NCBI GenBank assembly: GCA_015488975.1
Contig: WFMT01000291.1
Span: 1 to 6,477, forward strand
Source: Campylobacteraceae bacterium
GTDB lineage: Bacteria; Campylobacterota; Campylobacteria; Campylobacterales; JALSKU01
DNA length: 6,477 bases
Reading direction: 5' to 3'
Under the pieces are notes generated by a model that was not told where the DNA came from, did no database searches, and saw only the letters and a program-made list of their open reading frames with translations. Of the stretch, positions 1-5,767 are shown piece after piece (positions within the stretch are counted from its first letter, which is position 1; each line of letters starts with the position of its first letter). Made by a program: the position numbers and the translations under genes.

Positions 1-132
1 CACTTCATTGCCAAAAAGTGAAAAAAATCTTGCTTGTCTTTTCAAGTGTATGTCTTCATTATCAAGCAAATCTATAGCATCTTTTATAAGTTTTTCATCA
101 ACTTCAATTCTAGTACAACATAGCTTTTCCAT
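1..132 (-). CDS. ArsR/SmtB-family metal-responsive regulator, N-terminal part (runs off left edge)
   Basis: The minus strand is open from an ATG at 132-130 to the window edge, giving 44 residues that begin MEKLCCTRIEVDEKL and end ARFFSLFGNEV. The start has a strong ribosome binding site (AAAAGGAAGA) a few bases upstream. The last visible residues, FFSLFGNEV, match the start of the ArsR/SmtB winged-helix domain, where family members read like 'ALGNEVRLKIL'. The Cys5-Cys6 pair in the N-terminal extension resembles the extra thiol ligands of CadC-type and merTP-associated ArsR regulators. Such proteins are dimeric repressors that leave DNA when metal binds. The effector is inferred to be Hg(II) from the adjacent merT and merP. 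The helix-turn-helix and any C-terminal ligands lie outside the window, so the family call rests on the N-terminal third only. Confidence 0.72.
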   Translation of the reverse strand, partial: MEKLCCTRIEVDEKLIKDAIDLLDNEDIHLKRQARFFSLFGNEV

Positions 133-322
133 GCTCTTCCTTTTATACGCTCTTAACACCGTCAATAAACTTAAAGTGTATAAATGTAATGTAATTTTAT
201 TCGACATAACCATGCACAGCACAACTCTTAAAAAATTTCTAAAAGTATGAGACTATATCGAAGCTTATACCCCGCATTATATCACATTTAACAATGTTTA
301 CGATACGATGCAGTGCATAAAG
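133..322. other. Intergenic region between merP and the ArsR-family gene
   Basis: This 190-base gap carries the TGATATAAT promoter (276-281) and its inverted repeat (284-297). It also holds a short odd palindrome, ATGCA-g-TGCAT, at 308-318 just after the merP stop, and the regulator's ribosome binding site near 135-144. I see no convincing gene. The plus-strand open frame across 8-250 lies antisense to the regulator and has no ribosome binding site. There is no hairpin plus T-run after merP, so read-through from merP into the regulator remains possible alongside the internal promoter. Confidence 0.6.
276..281 (-). promoter_or_regulatory. Probable promoter of the ArsR-family gene (extended -10)
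   Basis: On the minus strand the hexamer TATAAT at 281-276 is preceded by TGA, forming an extended -10 element (TGATATAAT). No clear -35 is present, which is usual for sigma-70 promoters in Campylobacterota. Directly upstream lies a small inverted repeat, ACATT-4 bases-AATGT (284-297), placed where a repressor could block polymerase. Transcription from here would give a leader of roughly 137 bases before the ATG at 132. Promoter function is inferred from sequence alone. Confidence 0.5.
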
Positions 323-610
323 TTATTTAGAAAGAACTGTAACCTTAGTCGGAGTAAACCCTGTATTAACTATAGCTTTTTTTATCTTTTTTATACTAGG
401 TCCATTATCTGCAATTTTCAATACTACATCTTTGTTTTTTAGACTTATATTTGCTTTTTTTACACCTTTCATACTCATAAATGTTTTATTTAAACTATAC
501 GCACATGAAGGGCAAGTCATCCCATATACATCAACTTTTATTGTTTTTGCAAATACAGATGACAATACAAATACTTCAACAATAAAACTAACAATTAGTA
601 ACTTTTTCAT
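323..610 (-). CDS. merP: MerP-like periplasmic mercuric-ion (heavy-metal) binding protein
   Basis: This 95-residue protein has an Sec-type signal peptide (MKKLL, a hydrophobic core, then SSVFA with likely cleavage after Ala21) followed by one heavy-metal-associated domain. The motif GMTCPSC at residues 30-36 supplies the two metal-binding cysteines (Cys33 and Cys36). The rest fits the ferredoxin-like HMA fold (a GVKKANISL strand, then a VVLKI strand and a KKAIVNTGF helix). In mer systems MerP captures Hg(II) in the periplasm and hands it to MerT. The length is close to classical MerP (about 91 residues). The ATG at 610 follows an AAGGAG site that overlaps the merT stop, so the two genes are translationally linked. 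HMA domains also bind copper or other soft metals, so mercury specificity rests mainly on the MerT partner. Confidence 0.88.
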   Translation of the reverse strand: MKKLLIVSFIVEVFVLSSVFAKTIKVDVYGMTCPSCAYSLNKTFMSMKGVKKANISLKNKDVVLKIADNGPSIKKIKKAIVNTGFTPTKVTVLSK

Positions 611-619
611 AACTTCTCC

Positions 620-973
620 TTATATGTTAAAATATTCTCTAATTGGAACTAATAAATAACTAAAGAAAAAACTGCTAAACCATATTAGCACACTCAAGAA
701 AAATACTATTTTGTTCCACTTTTTAGAAGTTTCACAATATCCTGCCAATTCCGGATCAATAGGACAGCTTTGGTTTGGCCTCCATATCAACCATGCCAGA
801 AAAAGTAGCATTACAGCAGATATGCTAAAAGTCCAAACTTTATGCTCTGCTAAAAAAACTAAACCAGGTATATTAAAATTTAAACTCGCTACAGTAGCAC
901 CCAATCCTAAACTAACCAGCAATATAGGTAAAGCACAGCACAATAATGTACCTCCTGTCACCAAAAGAGTCAA
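620..973 (-). CDS. merT: MerT-like inner-membrane mercuric-ion transporter (start uncertain)
   Basis: The protein has three hydrophobic segments, at about residues 3-30, 46-64 and 88-110, counted from the TTG at 973. The first carries an adjacent Cys12-Cys13 pair (TLLCCALP). The loop between the second and third carries Cys70 and Cys80 (NQSC...GYC). A vicinal cysteine pair in TM1 and a two-cysteine cytoplasmic loop are the hallmarks of MerT, which takes Hg(II) from MerP and passes it inward. The 117 residues match classical MerT length. The start is unclear. TTG at 973 is the only standard in-frame start but has no ribosome binding site. The frame stays open to a stop at 1060-1058, and the upstream residues (KESCTNYKATNSFKW) look coding. 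The merT stop is fused to the merP ribosome binding site. Confidence 0.82.
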   Translation of the reverse strand: MTLLVTGGTLLCCALPILLVSLGLGATVASLNFNIPGLVFLAEHKVWTFSISAVMLLFLAWLIWRPNQSCPIDPELAGYCETSKKWNKIVFFLSVLIWFSSFFFSYLLVPIREYFNI

Positions 974-1025
974 CCATTTGAAACTATTTGTTGCTTTATA
1001 ATTTGTACAAGATTCCTTAATTTTT

Positions 1026-1039
1026 AGTATATTAGTATA
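1026..1039 (-). promoter_or_regulatory. Candidate merT promoter with tandem -10 boxes
   Basis: Read on the minus strand, two TATACT hexamers (1039-1034 and 1031-1026) sit in a tandem repeat of AATATACT. Each is a plausible sigma-70 -10 box of the kind used in Campylobacterota, where the -35 is poorly conserved. The upstream box lies inside the palindrome at 1028-1049, so a bound repressor would occlude it. Start points would fall near 1027 or 1019, leaving a leader of about 45-55 bases before the TTG at 973. Confidence 0.45.
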
Positions 1040-1049
1040 TTCTAATATA
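1028..1049. promoter_or_regulatory. 22-base near-perfect palindrome, candidate operator of the mer module
   Basis: On the plus strand the left half is TATATTAGTAT and the right half is ATTCTAATATA. The outer eight bases of each arm are perfect complements and only one pair near the centre mismatches. Size and A/T-rich symmetry fit the dyad operators of ArsR/SmtB repressors. It overlaps a candidate -10 box upstream of merT, and an ArsR-family gene lies downstream of merP. Operator function is inferred, because A/T-rich DNA can form dyads by chance. Confidence 0.5.
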
Positions 1050-1152
1050 ATTAGAAATTAATTTTCTTTAATGTTTTTTATTTTATGTTCTATTTAAGCA
1101 AATAAATCAGCTAATTATCTTTGAAACATCAGAATTGTATATACTGATTCAA

Positions 1153-1680
1153 TTATCCTAAACCAAATACATTTGAGAGAGTATTTATATAATTGAAATA
1201 TCCGGTAATTGCAACAGCCTCAAGAATTTCTTTATCACTGTATTCTAATGATTTTAACTTGTCAATATCTTGTTTTTGCATTTTGAAGCTATCTTTTTTT
1301 GAAGCTTTTATACAAAATCTAAGTAGCTGCTTTTCTCTATTTTTAACATGCATAGCATCAATTCCACTGAGAATTTCTTCTATCCTTTCTTCTGTAAGTC
1401 CAAGCATTTTTGCTATATTTTGATGAACATCTACACACATTTTACATCTATTTTCTTTTGATACCAAAAGAGCTATAGCCTCTTTAATCTCATAAGATAA
1501 ATATGTAGGTTTTAAAAGATAATTTTGTACCATTTCATCTGTAGCGAAATATACTTTTTCATCTATTGCAAGAAGTTGGAATATCTCTCCGAGTTTTCCG
1601 GTTTTTTCCAAAATCGGTTTTGCCTTTTCCTGAATTGAAGGAGACATCTCTTCAAAAGTCGGTAATTTTATATATGCCAT
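1153..1680 (-). CDS. AhpD-like protein, carboxymuconolactone decarboxylase (CMD) family
   Basis: This 175-residue, mostly helical soluble protein has the AhpD/CMD core. A helix (EIKEAIALLVSKENRC) leads into CKMCVDVH, giving Cys79-x-x-Cys82-x-x-x-His86, the redox-active CxxC and proton-relay histidine of AhpD-type peroxidase-related enzymes. The following stretch (NIAKMLGLTEERIEEI) is the usual continuation of the domain. Members reduce peroxides with a dithiol partner or act in other thiol chemistry, and many are uncharacterised; the substrate here cannot be read from sequence. The ATG at 1680 follows an AAGGAA site overlapping the metX stop, with a gap of only 11 bases, so it is co-transcribed with metX. 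It appears to be the last gene of the housekeeping operon. Confidence 0.82.
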   Translation of the reverse strand: MAYIKLPTFEEMSPSIQEKAKPILEKTGKLGEIFQLLAIDEKVYFATDEMVQNYLLKPTYLSYEIKEAIALLVSKENRCKMCVDVHQNIAKMLGLTEERIEEILSGIDAMHVKNREKQLLRFCIKASKKDSFKMQKQDIDKLKSLEYSDKEILEAVAITGYFNYINTLSNVFGLG

Positions 1681-1691
1681 GTACTATTCCT

Positions 1692-2792
1692 TTATTTTAA
1701 AGCTTTGCTTATGTATGAGGTAAATTTATCAACTTCCACCAAAAATGCATCATGCCCATAGTCACTATCTATACAGTTATAATCCACCAAGTGGGATTTG
1801 CCTATCATTTTCATACTCTTTTGTATTTGCTCCATTTCTTCTTTAAAAAAAAGATTATCGCTTTTTATAGACAATAGTGTCAACTTGCCTTCTATGTGAG
1901 ATAAAGAATCTTCCAAAGAGTCATAATTTCTACTCGCATCAAATATATTGATAGCTTTTGTGATATAAAGATAGCTAAGAGGGTCAAACCATTTTGAAAA
2001 GTTGTATCCGTTGTAGTCCAAATATCTCTCTACTTGAAACCGTCCGAAAAGCTCATACAAACCTTCGGTTTCCACATAGTTTCTGCCAAATTTATTTTGC
2101 ATTGAGTTTTCGCTTAAGTAGCTTATATGGCCACTCATTCTACCTATGGCTAAACCATTAAGTCCATTGTTTTCAATCTCTTTTATATCATACATTCCGC
2201 CGTTAAATTTTGGATCTTTTATGATAGCTTCTCTTGCTACTTTATTAAATGCTATTGCCCAGGGCTGAGTTGCATGAGTTGCTGCTATTATAATGTTTCT
2301 TTTGGTAAAGTGAGGATATTCAACTGCGTAGCAAAGAGCTTGCATACCGCCCATTGAACCGCCTATTATAGCATGGGCTTCATAAATCCCAAGAGAATCA
2401 AACAGGCTGATTTGAGCTTTGACCATATCACTTATTGTAATTACTGGAAATCTGAGTCTATATAGTTCGCTTGATGGATATTTTGCAGACATAGGACCTG
2501 TTGAGCCAAAACAGCTACCTATGACATTTGAACAAATTACAAAATACTTTTTTGTATCAATACATTTTCCATCACCTACAAGAGAATCCCACCATCCTGG
2601 CTTCTTATCATCTTCATAATATCCAGCCACATGGTGGCTTCCAGTGAGTGCATGGCAGATAACTATAACATTGCTTTTATCTTCGTTTAATTCACCGTAT
2701 GTTTCATACGATATATCGTATGGTTCAAGTATTCTGCCACTTTCTAAATACAAAGGAGAAGTAAAATGCTTAGTTGCTGTGGTTATCTTCAT
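1692..2792 (-). CDS. metX: Homoserine O-acetyltransferase (MetX, alpha/beta hydrolase fold)
   Basis: At 366 residues this matches typical MetX length. It activates homoserine by acyl transfer, normally from acetyl-CoA, as the first committed step of methionine synthesis. Signatures in order are the conserved CHALTGSHHVAG (46-57), WWDSLVGDGK (67-76), GSCFGSTGP (92-100), the nucleophile elbow GGSMGGMQ with Ser146, and the remaining triad members Asp312 (KSDNLF) and His347 (YGHDAF). MetX enzymes differ in using acetyl- or succinyl-CoA and a few act on serine, so acetyl specificity is the family default rather than read here. The ATG at 2792 lies 22 bases after the guaB stop, and its ribosome binding site is weak (only a TAGCAG-like stretch), suggesting reliance on coupling with guaB. 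Confidence 0.93.
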   Translation of the reverse strand: MKITTATKHFTSPLYLESGRILEPYDISYETYGELNEDKSNVIVICHALTGSHHVAGYYEDDKKPGWWDSLVGDGKCIDTKKYFVICSNVIGSCFGSTGPMSAKYPSSELYRLRFPVITISDMVKAQISLFDSLGIYEAHAIIGGSMGGMQALCYAVEYPHFTKRNIIIAATHATQPWAIAFNKVAREAIIKDPKFNGGMYDIKEIENNGLNGLAIGRMSGHISYLSENSMQNKFGRNYVETEGLYELFGRFQVERYLDYNGYNFSKWFDPLSYLYITKAINIFDASRNYDSLEDSLSHIEGKLTLLSIKSDNLFFKEEMEQIQKSMKMIGKSHLVDYNCIDSDYGHDAFLVEVDKFTSYISKALK

Positions 2793-2814
2793 CTGCTATT
2801 TTATCTACTATGCT

Positions 2815-4263
2815 CTAACTTATATGATAATTTGGTGCTTCTCTTGTTACCATAACATCGTGAACATGACTCTCTTTAAGTCCTGCGGTAGTGATCTCAA
2901 CAAATTCAGCCCTTGCTTGATAATCTTTTATATCCTTTGCACCAACATATCCCATAGAAGATCTCAAGCCTCCGATAAGCTGATGAATTACATCGCCAAC
3001 TTTTCCACGATAAGGAACCCGTCCCTCAATACCCTCCGGAACCAATTTTTCTTGAGCTGTTCCTTCTTGAAAATACCTATCACTGCTTCCTTGCTTCATA
3101 GCCCCGATACTGCCCATTCCACGGTAATTTTTATATTGTCTTCCCTGATACATGATAAGATCACCCGGACTCTCATCAGTTCCAGCGAGCAAACTTCCTA
3201 CCATCACAGAACTAGCTCCGACGGCTAAGGCCTTGGAAATATCACCACTATATCTTATCCCTCCATCAGCTATAACAGGGATACCAAATTTTTTCCCTGC
3301 ACTTGCACACTCGTCTATGGCACTTATTTGAGGAACTCCTACCCCGGCAACTATCCTAGTAGTACATATACTTCCCGGGCCAATACCCACTTTAACTGCA
3401 TCTGCTCCTGCTTTTACCAATGCTTCAACGGCTTCAGCAGTAGCTACATTACCAGCAATCACATCGATATCCAATTCATCTTTTATAACTTTAACAGTAT
3501 CTATGATTCCTTTTGAATGACCATGAGCTGAGTCAAGTACAAGCACATCAACACCAGCTTTAGCCAAAGCTCTTGCTCTATCTATCTGCCCTACTCCAAT
3601 CGCTGCCCCCACTCTTAATCTTCCGTTTTCATCTTTATTGGCATTTGGGTATTCTTTTCTTTTTTTAATATCTTTTATTGTTATAAGCCCGGCAAGTCGT
3701 CCATCTTCATCAACAAGAGGTATTTTTTCTATTTTGTTTGTGTGAAAAAGCTCTTCTGCTTCATCTATGGTGGTTCCTTTTTTTGCAGTTATCAGTGGAG
3801 CTTTTGTCATATCTTCTTTAACTTTTTTATTAAAATCTTTCTCAAATCTCAAATCCCTGTTTGTTAATATACCAACTAATCTATTGTCTTCATCAACAAC
3901 AGGAACACCTGAAATTCTATATTCGCTCATAATATCCAAAGCTTTGCTTATCTTTGCTTCAGGTCCAATTTTAATAGGATCAAAGATAACTCCACTTTCA
4001 TTTTTTTTGACTTTTTTTACTTCAAATACTTGATGAGTTATATCCATATTTTTATGAATTATCCCGATGCCTCCAAGTCTTGCCATAGCAATAGCTGCTC
4101 TATGTTCGGTAACGGTATCCATAGCAGCTGAAACCAAAGGAATGTTTAATGTGATATTTTTTGTCAGTACAGTCTTGACAACAACCTCTTTCGGCAAAAT
4201 TTCAGAATACTTTGGAACCAATAAAATATCTTCAAATGTTAAAGCTTTTTTTCTTATTTTCAT
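2815..4263 (-). CDS. guaB: Inosine-5'-monophosphate dehydrogenase
   Basis: This is a full-length 482-residue IMP dehydrogenase. It oxidises IMP to XMP with NAD+, the committed step to guanine nucleotides, in the cytoplasm as a tetramer. The N-terminal barrel start shows FEDILLVPKYS and PLVSAAMDTVTE. Two CBS domains follow at about residues 95-205 (RISGVPVVDEDNRLVGI, then IEKIPLVDEDGRLAGL). The barrel resumes with VDVLVLDSAHGHS and the active loop GPGSICTTR, where Cys300 is the catalytic nucleophile. Then come IADGGIRYSGD, the YRGMGS segment and the mobile flap with SDRYFQ, whose Arg396-Tyr397 is the catalytic pair, ending near EGRVPYRG. The ATG at 4263 is set by an AAGGAG site directly after the gatA stop (14-base gap). 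Confidence 0.98.
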   Translation of the reverse strand: MKIRKKALTFEDILLVPKYSEILPKEVVVKTVLTKNITLNIPLVSAAMDTVTEHRAAIAMARLGGIGIIHKNMDITHQVFEVKKVKKNESGVIFDPIKIGPEAKISKALDIMSEYRISGVPVVDEDNRLVGILTNRDLRFEKDFNKKVKEDMTKAPLITAKKGTTIDEAEELFHTNKIEKIPLVDEDGRLAGLITIKDIKKRKEYPNANKDENGRLRVGAAIGVGQIDRARALAKAGVDVLVLDSAHGHSKGIIDTVKVIKDELDIDVIAGNVATAEAVEALVKAGADAVKVGIGPGSICTTRIVAGVGVPQISAIDECASAGKKFGIPVIADGGIRYSGDISKALAVGASSVMVGSLLAGTDESPGDLIMYQGRQYKNYRGMGSIGAMKQGSSDRYFQEGTAQEKLVPEGIEGRVPYRGKVGDVIHQLIGGLRSSMGYVGAKDIKDYQARAEFVEITTAGLKESHVHDVMVTREAPNYHIS

Positions 4264-4277
4264 ATTTACCTCTCCTT

Positions 4278-5633
4278 TTATTTCAGTAATTTTTCCAAGC
4301 TTAAAGCACCATCAAACAAAGTCTGCTCATCAAAAGACTTGCCTATAAATTGACCACCTATGGGCAGACTTTTGCTATCAAATCCAAGTGGCAATGAAAT
4401 AGCAGGAAGTCCTGCAAGGTTTACGGCTATAGTGTAGATATCTTCAAGATACATTTGTAAAGGATCTTTTATACTTCCAAACTCAAATGCGGTTGTAGGA
4501 GTAACTGGAGCAAAGATTAAGTCTGCTTCATTTAAAATCTCTTCAAACTGTTCTTTTATAAGATGCCTTGCTTTTTGAGCTTTTATATAATATGCATCAT
4601 AATACCCACTGCTTAAAACAAAAGTTCCAAGAAGTATTCTTCTTTTTACCTCATCACCAAAGCCCTCTCCTCTTGTTTTTTTATACATCTCTTTTAAATT
4701 TATACTTTCTGCCCTATTACCGTATCTTATCCCATCATATCTGCTTAAGTTTGCACTCGCTTCTGCGGTTGCTATGATGTAGTAAGTTGCAATATCATAT
4801 TTTGTATTTAGTCTGTTTTTGTATATGATTTTATGACCAGCACTCTCAAGAGCCTTTATGGCATCAGTTATTTTAACTCTAACTTCATCACTTGCACTTT
4901 CAAGATAATTCTCAATAACAGCAACAGTCAATTTTCTATCACTGTTTAAACTTTTAGATACCTTGTTGTATTTGATATTGGCACTAGTAGAATCTCTATT
5001 GTCGTAACCGCTAATGATATCATATAAAATAGCCGCATCTTCAACTGTTTGCGCAAAAGGACCTATCTGATCAAGTGAGCTAGAAAAAGCACTCAAACCA
5101 TATCTGCTAACTCTTCCATAAGTAGGTTTCATGCCGACACACCCACAAAATGCAGCAGGCTGCCTGATGCTTCCTCCTGTATCACTTCCAAGAGCGGCAA
5201 TGGCGATCCCGGCACTTACTGCTGCTGCACTTCCACCACTGCTTCCTCCTGGTACACATTTTGAATTGAAAGGATTTTTAGTTTTTCCGTAAAATGAAGT
5301 CTCAGTAGAACTTCCCATAGCAAATTCATCCATATTGGTTCTTCCAAACGGGCTTAAACCTGCTTTTCTTAAGTTTTCTATTACACAGGCATCATAAGGA
5401 GCTTTGTAACCTTGAAGTATATTTGAAGCACAAGTTACACTCCAGTTTTTTACTTGTATATTATCTTTGATGGCTATAGGTATTCCCTCACCGCTGATAC
5501 TTATGTCGGTGCCAATTAATTGTTCTACATAAGCACCCAAATCTTTATTTTGTTTTATTTTTTCTTGCAAATCTTTTCTAACTTCAGCTATCTCTTCTTT
5601 TGGAATATTCAATGCTTCTTTTAGTGTTATCAC
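4278..5633 (-). CDS. gatA: Asp-tRNA(Asn)/Glu-tRNA(Gln) amidotransferase subunit A
   Basis: GatA is the glutaminase subunit of GatCAB. It releases ammonia from glutamine so that GatB can amidate mischarged Glu-tRNA(Gln) or Asp-tRNA(Asn). The 451-residue protein has the complete amidase signature: Lys56 in IPIAIKDN, Ser131 in PGGSSGGSAAA and the nucleophile Ser155 in GSDTGGSIRQPA. The spacings (75 and 24 residues) equal those I recall for the catalytic Lys-Ser-Ser of Staphylococcus GatA. GRTNMDEFAMGSSTE and GMKPTYGRVSRYGL are further GatA-specific blocks. The start is GTG at 5633, fixed by a strong AAGGAG eight bases upstream. Its place between ileS and guaB matches the order I recall in Campylobacter (Cj1061c-Cj1058c). 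gatB and gatC are not in the window. Confidence 0.97.
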   Translation of the reverse strand: MITLKEALNIPKEEIAEVRKDLQEKIKQNKDLGAYVEQLIGTDISISGEGIPIAIKDNIQVKNWSVTCASNILQGYKAPYDACVIENLRKAGLSPFGRTNMDEFAMGSSTETSFYGKTKNPFNSKCVPGGSSGGSAAAVSAGIAIAALGSDTGGSIRQPAAFCGCVGMKPTYGRVSRYGLSAFSSSLDQIGPFAQTVEDAAILYDIISGYDNRDSTSANIKYNKVSKSLNSDRKLTVAVIENYLESASDEVRVKITDAIKALESAGHKIIYKNRLNTKYDIATYYIIATAEASANLSRYDGIRYGNRAESINLKEMYKKTRGEGFGDEVKRRILLGTFVLSSGYYDAYYIKAQKARHLIKEQFEEILNEADLIFAPVTPTTAFEFGSIKDPLQMYLEDIYTIAVNLAGLPAISLPLGFDSKSLPIGGQFIGKSFDEQTLFDGALSLEKLLK

Positions 5634-5641
5634 TATATTTT

Positions 5642-5647
5642 CTCCTT
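5642..5647 (-). promoter_or_regulatory. Ribosome binding site fixing the GTG start of gatA
   Basis: The minus strand reads AAGGAG at 5647-5642, eight bases before the GTG at 5633. No ATG with comparable support lies nearby, so the GTG is taken as the gatA start. It lies in the 29-base gap after the small membrane protein gene. Confidence 0.8.
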
Positions 5648-5662
5648 CACATTATTACTCTG

Positions 5663-5767
5663 CTATTTAGCCATTTTTTTGACAAAATATATACCAATTG
5701 CAACTATAACAAATATAACTCCAATAGTCTCAAAAATAAATCTTAAAGTAACAGGCTCTCTAAGCAT
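5663..5767 (-). CDS. Small single-pass membrane protein, overlapping the end of ileS
   Basis: This is a 34-residue protein beginning MLREPVTLRF, with one hydrophobic helix at about residues 10-29 (IFETIGVIFV continuing to IYFV) and a basic tail (KKMAK). Its ATG (5767-5765) overlaps the ileS stop in the eight bases ATGCTTAG, which suggests translational coupling because no good ribosome binding site precedes it. The frame is open upstream to 5902, but that part lies wholly within ileS and has no coding appearance of its own, so I reject the longer start. Campylobacter jejuni also carries a small hydrophobic protein (Cj1060c, from memory) between ileS and gatA, which supports this being real. 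The lysine-rich end after the helix suggests a cytoplasmic C-terminus by the positive-inside rule. The function is unknown. Confidence 0.7.
   Translation of the reverse strand: MLREPVTLRFIFETIGVIFVIVAIGIYFVKKMAK

Larger units (their letters stand above)
974..1152. other. Intergenic region between the AhpD-like gene and merT
   Basis: This 179-base gap separates the housekeeping operon from the metal module. Immediately after the AhpD-like stop is an imperfect stem (1121-1152) with no T-run behind it. From about 1020 to 1090 the DNA is almost entirely A and T and contains the 22-base palindrome, the tandem TATACT boxes and a further AGAAA-5 bases-TTTCT repeat (1053-1067). The part nearest merT (974-1020) is open in the merT frame and may encode its true N-terminus. 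Confidence 0.6.

Noticed and set aside
142..165. Classical -35/-10 promoter just before the ArsR-type gene (TTGACG and TATAAA)
   Set aside because: The spacer is only 12 bases and the second box merges with the ribosome binding site, so it cannot be a normal sigma-70 promoter.
8..250. Plus-strand open frame of 80 codons at the left edge
   Set aside because: It lies antisense to the ArsR-type gene and its promoter region, lacks a ribosome binding site and resembles no family. The minus-strand reading is clearly better.
308..318. Short palindrome ATGCA-g-TGCAT after merP as a terminator or operator
   Set aside because: A one-base loop cannot form a hairpin, there is no T-run, and the site is short enough to occur by chance.
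1053..1067. Second A/T-rich inverted repeat (AGAAA-5 bases-TTTCT) upstream of merT
   Set aside because: Five-base A/T arms in DNA of this composition are expected by chance. It is noted only as part of the promoter region.
1121..1152. Intrinsic terminator after the AhpD-like gene
   Set aside because: The stem is interrupted (TTGA and ATCAG against CTGAT and TCAA with a three-base bulge), is A/T-rich and is not followed by a T-run.
2644..3228. Plus-strand open frame of 194 codons
   Set aside because: It is antisense to the start of metX and the end of guaB, both of which have unmistakable catalytic motifs. It is a shadow frame.
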